Source: Pseudodesulfovibrio indicus (GTDB lineage Bacteria > Desulfobacterota > Desulfovibrionia > Desulfovibrionales > Desulfovibrionaceae). Taken from it: a stretch of 64,000 nucleotides of DNA. The notes beneath the pieces are model-generated. The model saw only the letters and a list, made by a program, of their open reading frames with translations. It had not been told where the DNA came from and did no database searches. This document shows, in pieces, positions 8,957-17,907 of this stretch (positions are counted from its first letter, which is position 1; each line of letters begins with the position of its first letter). Location: the NCBI RefSeq assembly GCF_001563225.1, contig NZ_CP014206.1, positions 558,001-622,000 on the forward strand. Direction: 5' to 3'. Position numbers and translations under genes: made by a program.

Positions 8957-10135
8957 ATGACCACCTCACGCTCACTCTGCAATTTCGGCTTCATTGCACT
9001 CAACCTCCTCGTCCTGTTCGCTTTCAGCAACCTGGCGGTCTTTTTCAATTTCTACGGTTTCCTCTCGCAGCTGCCCATCCCCTCCCAATGGTACGGCGTG
9101 CTCATCGGCGCTTTCTCGGCCAGCGCCCTGGTCATCCGGCCCGTCATCAGCGCCCGGCTTTCGGCCGACAACGCCGCCGGGGCCATCGGCGTCGGCCTGA
9201 TGCTGACGGTGGTCTCACTGCTGCTCTATGCGCACGTCGTCTCCCTGGTTCCCATGCTGCTGCTGCGGATGCTGCACGGCGCGGCGTACGTCACCATGAT
9301 GTCGGCTTCGGTGACCCTGCTCATGGTCTTCATGCCGCCGGAGAAGAGCGGCCAGGGTTTCGGCATCATCACCATCATGACCCTGTTTCCCTACGCGGTG
9401 ATTCCCTACGTGCTGGAGCATGGGCTGTCCGGCGTGCCGATCGGCAGGGTCTATACCTATACGGCACTGCTGATGATCCCCCCGGCCTGCCTGCTCCTGC
9501 CGCTTTCGAGGCGGGTGCGTTCAGCCCGGTCCAGGCTGCCCGAAAGCGGGGGGGCCATGCCCAAAGGGAGCCTGTGGATCAACCTCCGGCAGCCGAAAGT
9601 CCTCATGTTGCTGGCAGCCAACGGACTGGTCTTCTGCGTCTTTTCTTCGATGTTCTTCTTTCTCAAGACCTTCTGCGCCATGTCCGGCCTTGGCGACCCC
9701 GGCCTCTTCTTCACCTGTGCGACAGCGGTGATGATTGCCGTCCGATTCTTTCTCGGCCCTCTCTTCGACAAGTTGGACAAGGGAATCCTGGCCGCCGTCA
9801 GCCTGCTCCTGTTCGCCGCAGGCGTCCTGATGCTCGCCGCCATGAACTCCCTGGCCGTTTTTTACGCCGCGGCCATCGTCTACGGGGCGGGGGTGGGCTC
9901 GGCCACTCCGCTCATGAACGGCCTGATGTTCACCATCTCCCAACCGCAGTATCGCGGCCTGAATACCAACCTCATGCTCGAAATGGTCGATGCGGGATTC
10001 TTCCTCGGCCCTGCGGCGTGCGGCCTGGCCCTGGCCGCAGGACTCGGCGTCACGCCGATTCTGGCCGGTTGCGTTGCAGCCCTGTTCCTTTCCGCCGGCC
10101 TGATGGGCCTGCTCAGAAACTCCAACCCCCAATGA
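8957..10135 (+). CDS. Major facilitator superfamily transporter
   Basis: A 392-residue protein with the 12-helix pattern of an MFS permease, in two halves joined by a basic loop (RRVRSARSRLPESGG, about 191-205). The substrate is not evident, but the short protein and lack of an insert fit the drug/metabolite exporter-like families. The ATG at 8957 gives the first helix directly (about 10-32). The next gene starts one base after its stop, so the transporter and the HATPase-GNAT protein are translationally linked. No conventional ribosome binding site is obvious for this start. Confidence 0.85.
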   Translation: MTTSRSLCNFGFIALNLLVLFAFSNLAVFFNFYGFLSQLPIPSQWYGVLIGAFSASALVIRPVISARLSADNAAGAIGVGLMLTVVSLLLYAHVVSLVPMLLLRMLHGAAYVTMMSASVTLLMVFMPPEKSGQGFGIITIMTLFPYAVIPYVLEHGLSGVPIGRVYTYTALLMIPPACLLLPLSRRVRSARSRLPESGGAMPKGSLWINLRQPKVLMLLAANGLVFCVFSSMFFFLKTFCAMSGLGDPGLFFTCATAVMIAVRFFLGPLFDKLDKGILAAVSLLLFAAGVLMLAAMNSLAVFYAAAIVYGAGVGSATPLMNGLMFTISQPQYRGLNTNLMLEMVDAGFFLGPAACGLALAAGLGVTPILAGCVAALFLSAGLMGLLRNSNPQ

Positions 10136-10136
10136 C

Positions 10137-11645
10137 ATGCATCATCCAGCAGAAACCCCCGTCCGAATCTTCCTCGCCAAACTGAGTCTCCCGGTTCGCA
10201 AGCTCATGGTCCGAACCGCCGTTGAATGCGCGAACCAGGTGGCCCGGACGCTCTCCTTCGACAGCAAGGAGACCTTTGCCGTCAAACTGGCCGTGGACGA
10301 AGCATTCAGCAACGCCGTCGACCATTTCTCCGGTTCCCCCGACGACGAACAGGTGCATCTCGAATTTTACGTGGAGGGGGACAGCCTGGTCGTCTCCATC
10401 CGGGAGAAAGGGATACCCTTCGACCAGAGCCGGGCGGAACGCTTCACGCCCGGCGACCTGGAGAGCGCCAACAAGCCGGGCCTGGGGTCGCTGCTCATGC
10501 TCAACGCCATGGATTCGGTGGAACTCTTCGTCCACGGGCGGCAAGGGAAGGAGGTCCGCCTGACGAAAAAACTGCGCTATGGAGCCATCCCCGCCGATCT
10601 GCTGGGCACCAGGCCGATCAGGCGCAGGGAGAAACGGCCCACGGTCGCCGATCCGGAGATCCGGCTGGCCCGGGTCGAGGACCTGTCCGAAGTCTGCCGC
10701 CTCGCCTGGCGGTGCTACGGCTTCACCCAGGAGGAGCTCCTCTACGACCTTGAGGCGCTCACCCGCAAGGTCGAGAGCGGCGAATTCAAATCCGTCATCG
10801 CCGTCGACCCGGAGAGCGGCGCCCTGATCGGCCACGAGGGCTTCAAGTACCACGACCCCTCGGTCAAGGTCCCCGAACTGGGACTGGCGTTCGTCGATCC
10901 GGCCTACCGCTCCCCCGGCCTGCCCCTGAAAATGGCCCGGTTCCTGTACGACAGGGCCATTGCCGAAGGGGACCGGGGCATTTTCGACTGCTCCGTGACC
11001 ACGCACACGTTCTCGCAAAAAGCCATGCAGGAAATGGGGTCAAGACCCTGCTGCCTCATGCTGGGCATCGCCGCTTCGGGCATGCAGGCGCGGGAACTGG
11101 CGACATCGAAGCAGGAAAAAGGGTCGGTGATGAACCACTACTTCGCCATTGACCGTTCGCCCAAAACGATCTTCATCCCCGAACGCCACAGGGCCATGGC
11201 CGAAGACATATACCGGTGGATGGACGTCCCGCGGGAGTTCGGCCACTCCGAGACGCGGGCTCCCGAGGGCGAATCCTCGGTCAGCGTGTTCCCCCTGCCG
11301 GACGAACTGAATGTCGCCTTCATCGTCGTGCACGCCATCGGCAAGGACTCCGAGAGGGAGGTGTCGGAAGGATTGCAGCAGTGCCGAGCGGAGCGAAAGG
11401 ATGCCGTCTATCTCTTCCTGCCCGCCGACGTGCCCGCCTCCCCTTTTCTGGTGGACCGATGCGAGAAAATGGGCTTCTTCCTCGCCGGGGTCATGCCGCA
11501 CGTCCACGGCGGACAGGACCGCGTGCTGCTCCAATTCGTGGACATACCGATCGATTTCGACGCAATCAGGATATACGGGGACATGTCCCGCCAGCTGAAG
11601 TCCTACGTCATGAGCGAACAGGAACGGGTGCGGAGCCAGAGATAA
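10137..11645 (+). CDS. Fusion of an RsbW-like serine-kinase/ATPase domain with GNAT-type acetyltransferase domains
   Basis: A 502-residue multidomain protein. Residues about 1-150 form an anti-sigma-factor-type HATPase (GHKL) domain, with the N-box in VDEAFSNAVDH and a G-box-like KPGLGSLLMLNAMD. Residues about 170-300 look like a GNAT acetyltransferase (PEIRLARVEDLSEVCRLA, then AFVDPAYRSPGLPLKMARFLYD around the acyl-CoA loop). The C-terminal 150 residues resemble a second, degenerate GNAT fold. RsbW-type kinases bind and phosphorylate STAS antagonists, but no STAS or sigma partner is encoded nearby. The start follows the MFS stop by one base without a clear ribosome binding site, so coupling or a downstream start (GTC-ATG at about 10207) is possible. 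Confidence 0.8.
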   Translation: MHHPAETPVRIFLAKLSLPVRKLMVRTAVECANQVARTLSFDSKETFAVKLAVDEAFSNAVDHFSGSPDDEQVHLEFYVEGDSLVVSIREKGIPFDQSRAERFTPGDLESANKPGLGSLLMLNAMDSVELFVHGRQGKEVRLTKKLRYGAIPADLLGTRPIRRREKRPTVADPEIRLARVEDLSEVCRLAWRCYGFTQEELLYDLEALTRKVESGEFKSVIAVDPESGALIGHEGFKYHDPSVKVPELGLAFVDPAYRSPGLPLKMARFLYDRAIAEGDRGIFDCSVTTHTFSQKAMQEMGSRPCCLMLGIAASGMQARELATSKQEKGSVMNHYFAIDRSPKTIFIPERHRAMAEDIYRWMDVPREFGHSETRAPEGESSVSVFPLPDELNVAFIVVHAIGKDSEREVSEGLQQCRAERKDAVYLFLPADVPASPFLVDRCEKMGFFLAGVMPHVHGGQDRVLLQFVDIPIDFDAIRIYGDMSRQLKSYVMSEQERVRSQR

Positions 11646-11738
11646 CCCCTCGGCCGCCCGGCGGGGCATCCCGAACAAGGCGTGCATACGGGAAGACGAA
11701 TAATAATTGCGCAACAGGAGGGGAGAAACAAGACTACT

Positions 11739-11756
11739 CTGAGCCATAATGCTCAG
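11739..11756. promoter_or_regulatory. Short inverted repeat upstream of the second chemoreceptor
   Basis: CTGAGC and GCTCAG flank a 6-base AT-rich centre in the leader, followed by TATATTACC and a strong AAAGGAG ribosome binding site. It could be an operator or a small leader hairpin; nothing else supports a role. Confidence 0.3.
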
Positions 11757-11778
11757 TATATTACCAAAGGAGTGACCA

Positions 11779-13695
11779 ATGGGCATCCGCTCTAAGCTCT
11801 TTCTTCCCCTGCTGGCCATGGCCCTGGTCATGCTCGTCGGCGGATATCTCAGCCTCAATTCCCAGTTCACCAAACTGGAGCAATCCTTTGTCTCCCTGAT
11901 CATGCAGGGCAAGATCGAGGACCTCCGCGAATCCATCTCGCAGATGTCCTCCGGCGCGCTGCAACAGGCCGCGCTGTTCAGCCGCATGCCCGCCGTGATC
12001 GAGGCATACGCCACGGCCAACGAGGGCAACATGGAGGACGAGGCCGACCCCCGGCTCCAGGAGGCGAGGGACCAGCTCCGCGCATCCCTGGCCCCGGTAC
12101 TCAAGGGGTACAAGGATAACCTGGGGCAGAAATTCCAGGTCCATTTCCACCTGCCCACCGCGCGCAGCCTGCTGCGGGCCTGGCGCGACAAGCAGGCCAA
12201 GCGCGACGGCAAGTGGGTGGACGTTTCCGACGATCTCTCCGGATTCCGCAACACGGTCATCGACGTGAACAGGAACCGCAAGCCCGTGCTGGGCATCGAG
12301 CCGGGCCGGGGCGGGTTCACCATCCGCGGGCTGGCCCCGGTGACCGCGCCCGACGGCACCCACCTCGGCTCGGTGGAGGTGCTCCAGGGGTTCGATTCCA
12401 TCCTCAAGACCATGGAGACCACGAGCAACCTCCAGGCGCTCCTGTACATGGACGCAGGGCTGCTGCCGGTGACCACCCAGCTGCGCGACCCGGCCAAGAA
12501 CCCGGTCAGGGACGGCAAGTACGTGCTCATCTTCGGCCAGGACAACGCCGACCTGCGCGAGCTGGCCGGCGGCGAGCTGCTGACCGCGGGCATGCAGGGC
12601 GAGATCATCGAGGTCCTGGGCCACAACGGCCTGGCCGCCTTCCCGGTCAAGGACTACAAGGGCGACGCCATCGGCACCATCGTCCTGTCCATGGACATCT
12701 CCGACCAGCAGGCCCTCATCTCCACCGTGGTCTGGATGGTCGGCCTGGGCCTCCTCCTGGTGGTCGTGGTCCCCCTCTTGATCATCTTCTGGGTGGTCCA
12801 GCGCTCCATCAAGGCGCCCATCGCCAAGTGCGCCGACATGGCCTCGCGCATCGCCCAGGGCGACCTCAAGAGCGTGGCCTGCGAGACCCGCTCCGACGAG
12901 ATGGGCGTCATCCTCTCGGCCATGACCGACATGAACGCCCACCTCTCCGATACCATCCAACAGATCCAGACCATCTCCGGCGACGTGGCCGACGGCTGCC
13001 AGGAGCTCTCGGACGCGAGCAATTCCCTGTCCGAAGGCGCTTCGCGCCAGGCCGCGGGCATCGAGGAAGTGGCCGCCAGCCTGGAGGAGATGTCCGGCAG
13101 CACCCGGCATACGGCCGACATCGCCCACCGCACCGAGACCCTCGCGACCAAGGCGGCCAGGGACGCCGAGACCGGCGGACAGGCCGTGGACCGGACCGTT
13201 TCGGCCATGAAGAGAATCGCCGACGAGATCGGGATTATCGAGGAGATCGCCCGGCAGACCAACCTGCTGGCCCTGAACGCGGCCATCGAGGCCGCCCGCG
13301 CGGGCGAGGCGGGCAAGGGCTTTGCCGTTGTCGCGGCCGAGGTGCGCAAGCTGGCCGAACGCAGCGGCACCGCGGCGGCGGGCATCAGCGAACTGTCCTC
13401 CAGCAGCGTGGCCGTGGCCGAGGAGGCCGGGGAGCTGCTCAAGCGCATGGTCCCGGACATCAAGAGCACCGCCGAACTGATCCAGGAGATATCGGCGGCC
13501 TCCAACGAACAGAACCTGGGCATCGAGCAGGTGTCCAAGGCCATCCAGGAATCGGAATCAGTGGTCCAGGCCAACGCCTCCACCGCCCAGGTGGTGTCCG
13601 GAGCCGCTTCCGCCCTGTCCGAAAGCTCCAGGAGCCTGCACCAGGCCATCAGCCATTTCCAGCTGGACGACGGCCAGTGCCTGGACCGCTATTAG
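11779..13695 (+). CDS. Methyl-accepting chemotaxis protein with double-Cache-like periplasmic domain
   Basis: A 638-residue chemoreceptor. A membrane helix at about 7-25 is followed by a periplasmic sensor (about 30-310) with Cache-like stretches such as [20 protein letters not shown], a second helix at about 315-340, HAMP (about 340-395) and the signalling coiled coil with [20 protein letters not shown] near residue 493. Unlike the receptor at 356-2560 it lacks a C-terminal CheR-docking pentapeptide, ending in GQCLDRY, so its methylation would depend on other receptors in an array. AAAGGAG lies six bases before the ATG. A bidirectional terminator follows. Confidence 0.93.
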   Translation: MGIRSKLFLPLLAMALVMLVGGYLSLNSQFTKLEQSFVSLIMQGKIEDLRESISQMSSGALQQAALFSRMPAVIEAYATANEGNMEDEADPRLQEARDQLRASLAPVLKGYKDNLGQKFQVHFHLPTARSLLRAWRDKQAKRDGKWVDVSDDLSGFRNTVIDVNRNRKPVLGIEPGRGGFTIRGLAPVTAPDGTHLGSVEVLQGFDSILKTMETTSNLQALLYMDAGLLPVTTQLRDPAKNPVRDGKYVLIFGQDNADLRELAGGELLTAGMQGEIIEVLGHNGLAAFPVKDYKGDAIGTIVLSMDISDQQALISTVVWMVGLGLLLVVVVPLLIIFWVVQRSIKAPIAKCADMASRIAQGDLKSVACETRSDEMGVILSAMTDMNAHLSDTIQQIQTISGDVADGCQELSDASNSLSEGASRQAAGIEEVAASLEEMSGSTRHTADIAHRTETLATKAARDAETGGQAVDRTVSAMKRIADEIGIIEEIARQTNLLALNAAIEAARAGEAGKGFAVVAAEVRKLAERSGTAAAGISELSSSSVAVAEEAGELLKRMVPDIKSTAELIQEISAASNEQNLGIEQVSKAIQESESVVQANASTAQVVSGAASALSESSRSLHQAISHFQLDDGQCLDRY

Positions 13696-13714
13696 CGGGA
13701 CGCGGACGAAAAAG

Positions 13715-13749
13715 GGCCCCCCGCACGCATGGCGTGCGGGGGGCCTCTT
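13715..13749. terminator. Bidirectional terminator between chemoreceptor and histidine kinase
   Basis: A perfect 14-bp GC-rich stem (13715-13728 with 13732-13745) has a 3-base loop, with AAAAA on the left side and TCTTCATT on the right. It can therefore end transcripts from both converging genes. Confidence 0.8.
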
Positions 13750-13765
13750 CATTGATCGGATACCC

Positions 13766-14743
13766 TTATTCCTGGGGCAGGGATTCCACCGGGAGGGTCA
13801 CGATAAACCGCGACCCCCTGCCGAGCGAGCTCTCCACCGAGATGGTCCCCCGGTTGAACTCCACGCTGCGCTTGACGATGGACAGCCCGATGCCGAGCCC
13901 GGAGACCTTGGGCGGGTTGCCGTAGGCCCCCTGGCGGAAGGGTTCGAAGATGGTGGGCAGGTCCTCGGCGGCTATGCCGCTGCCCGAGTCCGCCACGGTC
14001 AGGACCAGCGCCTCGGGTTCTGTCCGGTACTCCAGCCCTACCCGGACCTCTCCGGCCTCGGTGTGCTTCATGGCGTTGCCCACCAGGTTGAGGGCAATGA
14101 GCCGCAGGGCGTTTTCGGCCCCCAGCACGGCCCCGGGCACGTCCCGGTCCAGGTCCACGCAAAGGGCCACGCCCTGGTTCAGGGTCAGGGGCGCGGCGAT
14201 CTCCCGGACGGACTCCAGGAGCGCTTCGGGGGAAAAACGATTGCGGGCAGGACCCAGGGAGTCCTGGCGGGAATATTCGAGGACATTCTCCACCAGCACG
14301 CCCAGCCGCCTGGCCGAGGCCTCGGCCAGCCCGACGAGCTCCTGCCGTTCCACCGGGTCCCGGGTCAGCTCTATGAGTTGCAGGGCGTCCACGATGCCCA
14401 CCAGCGGGCTCTTCAACTCGTGGCAGGCGGTGGTCAGAAACTCTTCCTTGGAGTCGGCGAGGGCGCGCAGCTCCTCGTGGACCACGGCCAGCTGGCGGCG
14501 GGACTCCTCCAGCAGCCTTGCCCGGCGGCGCAGCTCACGCATCCGGTTCAGGGAGAAGATGACGAGGCAGATGAGGACGGCGGGCAGCATCATGGCCATC
14601 TCGTCCAACTCCCACCCCTCGTGGCTCCTGGAGAAGACCATAAAGGACTCGTAGGCGTCCATGTGGATGAACAGCCCGGTTCCGAGAACCAATATGGCGC
14701 AATACAGGAGCAACTCCCAGGCATGCTTTCTGGCTGCTATCAT
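13766..14743 (-). CDS. Membrane-bound sensor histidine kinase (orphan)
   Basis: A 325-residue kinase. Two membrane helices (about 10-28 and 48-66) bracket a short periplasmic loop. A coiled coil (70-100) leads into the HisKA domain with the phosphoacceptor His108 in ACHELKSPL, and the HATPase domain contains NLVGNAMKHT (N box), VADSGSGIA (G1) and GLGIGLSIV (G2). The small periplasmic loop suggests sensing within the membrane or by a partner. No response regulator gene adjoins it, so its output is unknown. It converges with the chemoreceptor on a shared terminator. Confidence 0.9.
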   Translation of the reverse strand: MIAARKHAWELLLYCAILVLGTGLFIHMDAYESFMVFSRSHEGWELDEMAMMLPAVLICLVIFSLNRMRELRRRARLLEESRRQLAVVHEELRALADSKEEFLTTACHELKSPLVGIVDALQLIELTRDPVERQELVGLAEASARRLGVLVENVLEYSRQDSLGPARNRFSPEALLESVREIAAPLTLNQGVALCVDLDRDVPGAVLGAENALRLIALNLVGNAMKHTEAGEVRVGLEYRTEPEALVLTVADSGSGIAAEDLPTIFEPFRQGAYGNPPKVSGLGIGLSIVKRSVEFNRGTISVESSLGRGSRFIVTLPVESLPQE

Positions 14744-14979
14744 GGCGCGAAGCTAGCACAGCTCCCAAGCGAAGCAAGGCCGGTATACGGGGCATTGCCC
14801 GAAGGATAGCCCCCTTAATCAATTCAATATCCCGTAATCACGTAATAAATTTGTTTTACCCCCAGTTGCGATTTATAACGTCGGCATATGTTCCGGCCGT
14901 TGGAGCGGCGCAACCAACCCTGGATTCCCGGTCCGTTACCTGTTAAAACCAGACCGCCACGACAACCCATGGAGGATTC

Positions 14980-15528
14980 ATGCGGAACTTATTGCTTGCC
15001 CTGATGCTCGTGCTGACCCTGGTCGCCTGCTCCGCCAAGGACGAGGGCGTCCAACAGCCCGTTCCCGAAGCGCCCCAGGCCGAAGCCCCGGACACCGCGT
15101 CCGCCGAGGCCCCCCCGGCGAAGGCGAGCAATGGCCCCGTGTCCACCAATACCGTCAGGGACGTCGTCCCGGAAGGGCCCGCGGGGACCGTGCAACTGAC
15201 CAACGGCAGCACCATGGAGCTGACCGAGCTGATCAAGCTGGGAGACTACTACCTGTACATCTCCGGCAAGCTCAACGGCCGCTCCTCCACCGTGGTCAGC
15301 CTGACCCGCTTCCGCGACCTCCAGAAGTGGAGCTCCATCGTCTTCAAGGACCCGCGCACCTTCGTCGTCACCAACAAGAAGGGCAAGGAATGGTCGTTCG
15401 AGGACGCCGCCCTGTACCTGGGCACGGACAAGCCAGGCATGTACGCCTTCAAGACCCTCAACACCCGGTACGACGTGGTCCCGGTCGAGATCCCCAAAAA
15501 CGAGATCGCCATCATCACCTTCAAATAG
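14980..15528 (+). CDS. Hypothetical lipoprotein
   Basis: A 182-residue protein with a lipoprotein signal: a charged start (MRN), a hydrophobic stretch and the lipobox LVAC with Cys17. An Ala/Pro/Glu-rich linker (about 18-50) leads to a compact domain of about 125 residues rich in beta-strand-like stretches (VQLTNGSTMELTELI, DYYLYISGKLNGR). I do not recognise the family. It stands alone between the kinase and the MerR-like gene. The ATG has GGAGG eight bases upstream. Confidence 0.75.
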   Translation: MRNLLLALMLVLTLVACSAKDEGVQQPVPEAPQAEAPDTASAEAPPAKASNGPVSTNTVRDVVPEGPAGTVQLTNGSTMELTELIKLGDYYLYISGKLNGRSSTVVSLTRFRDLQKWSSIVFKDPRTFVVTNKKGKEWSFEDAALYLGTDKPGMYAFKTLNTRYDVVPVEIPKNEIAIITFK

Positions 15529-15586
15529 CGCAACGGCCCCGCCCCGCGACTGCGTGCGACGGGCCGGGAAATCACGGCCGCCTCCC

Positions 15587-15615
15587 TTGACGTCTAGAGC
15601 TTTTCTAGATAGTAG
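15587..15615 (+). promoter_or_regulatory. Promoter whose 17-bp spacer is the palindrome TCTAGA-N5-TCTAGA
   Basis: TTGACG at 15587-15592 is a good -35 hexamer. The next 17 bases (15593-15609) are exactly TCTAGAGCTTTTCTAGA, and a weak -10 (TAGTAG) follows. A palindrome that exactly fills the spacer is the geometry used by MerR-type activators, and a MerR-like gene begins 277 bases downstream. The rest of the 363-base stretch from 15529 to 15891 shows a tandem GGTGACGATT repeat at 15656-15675 and a doubtful small ORF. Confidence 0.5.
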
Positions 15616-15692
15616 ATCGGTAAGTTTCGTTCTTTGTATTGTATTATTTTTCAAGGGTGACGATTGGTGACGATTCCGCGCAAGGAGGAAAG

Positions 15693-15914
15693 GTGATCCG
15701 ACTCTCGTTTGGCTCCGTACCCCGCAAAGTGGTTGTCAGGCTTGGCAAAACGAACACCCTCACCCGTAACAACGCACCGCGCCCGAAGGCGGTTTCCTGC
15801 ATCTGGGACAGCAGGCTCAATCGCCGCCCCCGGCGGCTGAACCTGGCCACCCGCTCCACCGCCCTCGTCAACCCCAGGATGAACAGCTACCATGGCAGAT
15901 ACCTATACGCATAA
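15693..15914 (+). CDS. Doubtful small ORF (73 residues) overlapping the MerR-like gene start
   Basis: A GTG at 15693 is preceded by a near-perfect ribosome binding site (AAGGAGG), and the frame runs to a stop 23 bases inside the MerR-like gene. The predicted product is very basic (many Arg) with no recognisable motif or hydrophobic segment. The ribosome binding site is the only positive evidence. It could be a leader peptide coupled to the regulator, or the region could be an untranslated leader RNA. Confidence 0.22.
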   Translation: MIRLSFGSVPRKVVVRLGKTNTLTRNNAPRPKAVSCIWDSRLNRRPRRLNLATRSTALVNPRMNSYHGRYLYA

Positions 15915-16890
15915 GGACCTGGCCGGACTCTGCGGAGTCTCCGAGACCACCATCAAGAGCTACCGGCGCAAGTTTCCCGGCTTCATACCGGTGATGACCA
16001 AGGGCAAGCCCATCCGCTTCAAGCCCGAAGCGGGCCAGGTCTGCCTCAAGATCCGCGACTGCTTCGCCAAGGGCATGTCCGTGAACGAGACCTACAAGGT
16101 CTTAAAGGAAAACTTTAAGGAAGAGCCTTCCGCGCGCCGCAGGTCCGCCCCCGCCCAGGGTGCGGCCGCCCAGCCCGCCTCCGCTCCCGCCGGGGTCTCC
16201 GCCGACTATCTGGAGAAGTTCTTCGCCACCGCCGGGCAGATGATGCAGGGCATGGCAGGGCTGGCCACGGCCCAGGCCCGGTCCGAGCAGCGGCTGCGCA
16301 AGGTCGAGGCTGCCCTGGAGAAGCTGGTGGAGATCGAGACCGAAAACAAGGCGCTCTTCGCCCGGCTGCTGGACCGGGACCAGGCGGGTCCCGCGCCCGA
16401 GGCCGAACCCGTCGCCGAACCGGCGGTCGCGCCGACCCCCGCGCCGGAACAGCGGGTGCGCGCCCGCAAGATCGTCAACGTGCGCGGAGAGGACGGCGGG
16501 GTCGATTCCTACGCCCTGGAGCAGGACAACGCCGGGCCGTCCATGGAACACCCGTCCGACGCCTTCCTGAACACCCCCATCGTCATCCGCAACGACCAGG
16601 GCGAGTTTCTCGGCGTGCCCGGCAGGCTGGCCCTGTCCGGGTTCGTCGCCATCCTCACCCGCGATGCCGAGGAGACCGGCTCGGTGCGCACCTTCTGGAC
16701 GCGACAGGAGGATGCCTGGGTCTTCACCATGGACGCCCCGGACGGCAACTCCCACGCCCTGCACTTCGTTTCCACCACCACCCCGCGCGGCAATCTCGTG
16801 GTGCTCCTCGAACACCTCGACCTGAACGGCAGCCGGACCTCGCCCCAGTTCCTCCAGGAATTCTTCCGCCAGGTGAAGGACAAGGCCTGA
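15892..16890 (+). CDS. MerR-like HTH regulator with long linker and C-terminal domain
   Basis: A 332-residue protein. The N-terminal 70 residues form a MerR/excisionase-type winged helix (YTHKDLAGLCGVSETTIKSY; then GKPIRFKPEAGQVCLKI as the wing). An Ala/Pro linker follows, then a coiled-coil-like stretch (about 105-160), a second Ala/Pro linker and a C-terminal domain of about 110 residues with alternating strands. The effector domain is not recognisable. A second gene of similar N-terminal plan is at 42840. The ATG at 15892 has only a weak GGA upstream. It probably controls its own promoter at 15587-15615. Confidence 0.75.
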   Translation: MADTYTHKDLAGLCGVSETTIKSYRRKFPGFIPVMTKGKPIRFKPEAGQVCLKIRDCFAKGMSVNETYKVLKENFKEEPSARRRSAPAQGAAAQPASAPAGVSADYLEKFFATAGQMMQGMAGLATAQARSEQRLRKVEAALEKLVEIETENKALFARLLDRDQAGPAPEAEPVAEPAVAPTPAPEQRVRARKIVNVRGEDGGVDSYALEQDNAGPSMEHPSDAFLNTPIVIRNDQGEFLGVPGRLALSGFVAILTRDAEETGSVRTFWTRQEDAWVFTMDAPDGNSHALHFVSTTTPRGNLVVLLEHLDLNGSRTSPQFLQEFFRQVKDKA

Positions 16891-16954
16891 CGGCCCTCCG
16901 GCCCGGACCCGACAAAGGGGAGCGGGACCGGACCGCCGCAGATCGGGGGATGCA

Positions 16955-17728
16955 ATGATCCACTACCAAAAGGGAACCTATGCGCGGGACGGCGTCCGGC
17001 TGGGCGCGACCTCGCCCGCCCTGCTCCACGGGGCCGGGTTCGGCGAGATCCTGTACCACAACGGCTGGGAGCTGTGCCACCTGGACCTCCATCTGGACCG
17101 GCTGCTGCACGCCCTACGCTCCTACGGCGTGCCGTACGAAACCGTGGATTTCCATGACGTGGTCACCGAACTTCTCGACCGCAACGGGCTGCGCGGCCAA
17201 CCCGCGCGCGTGGACATCCTCTATCCCCTGGACTCCGGCACGGCCACCCCTGTGGTCACCGCCCGGCCCCATGAGCCCAAGCCGTACAAGGCCTACCGGC
17301 TGTGTTTCTGCGAGGAGCGCCACCTTTCGGCCCTGGCCGGACACCGGACCGCCAACGGGCTGTTCCACCATCTGGCCCGGCAGCGGGCCCGCGCCCGCGG
17401 CTTCGACGACGCGGCCCTCTTCGACATGGAGGACAACCTCCTGGAGGCCACGCGCGGCGCGCTCGTCTTCGAAAAGCAGGGCGTCTTCGCCTGCGTGGAC
17501 TCCCCCTACCGGCAGCCGTCCATCGCCCTGGACATCGCCCGCCGGGTCCTCGACATCCTGCCCTTGCGCATTCCCCAGGACGAGCTGCCCGACTTCCGCC
17601 ACGCCTACATCCTCAACTCCCTCATCGGCATGCGTCCGGTGGTCTCTCTGGGTGAGACCGGGTTCGTTCCCGACGCCGACGCCTGCAACAGGGTGTCGGA
17701 GGCCGTACTCCTCACTCCCGCCTCCTGA
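16955..17728 (+). CDS. Class IV aminotransferase-fold protein lacking the PLP lysine
   Basis: A 257-residue protein with the fold-type IV (IlvE/DAAT/PabC) layout: ALLHGAGFGEIL near residues 23-34, LDLHLDRLLHAL near 47-58, and the distal glutamate in LLEATRGALVF near 160-170. Relatives of this length include aminodeoxychorismate lyase (PabC), the folate-pathway enzyme. At the position of the PLP-bound lysine (DIKSLN-type motif) it reads GHRTAN, so the residue is Arg131 (codon CGG at 17345-17347). Normal PLP catalysis therefore looks unlikely. It may be a non-catalytic or repurposed member. The gene lies 64 bases after the MerR-like gene. Confidence 0.75.
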   Translation: MIHYQKGTYARDGVRLGATSPALLHGAGFGEILYHNGWELCHLDLHLDRLLHALRSYGVPYETVDFHDVVTELLDRNGLRGQPARVDILYPLDSGTATPVVTARPHEPKPYKAYRLCFCEERHLSALAGHRTANGLFHHLARQRARARGFDDAALFDMEDNLLEATRGALVFEKQGVFACVDSPYRQPSIALDIARRVLDILPLRIPQDELPDFRHAYILNSLIGMRPVVSLGETGFVPDADACNRVSEAVLLTPAS

Positions 17729-17828
17729 CCGACTCCGTTCCGCCGTTTCCGCCCGCCCCGAAAACCGTTGCCAACCGGCGTTTCAAAAGGGTACGCCCTT
17801 AATGTACACTTTGTGCTTGCAATTCTTT

Positions 17829-17845
17829 TTAGGAATCATTACTAA
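17829..17845. promoter_or_regulatory. Imperfect 17-bp palindrome upstream of rubrerythrin, PerR/Fur-like
   Basis: TTAGGAATCATTACTAA pairs with itself at 14 of 17 positions and is AT-rich against the GC-rich background. It lies 63 bases before the rubrerythrin start. Its length, composition and position resemble PerR/Fur-family boxes, and rubrerythrin genes are known PerR targets in Desulfovibrio and other anaerobes. The identification is inference. Confidence 0.45.
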
Positions 17846-17907
17846 ATAGCGACTGTACACGATCGGCCCGCGAGCCGAATGAAAACCAAACCATAAGGAG
17901 AAGACCG

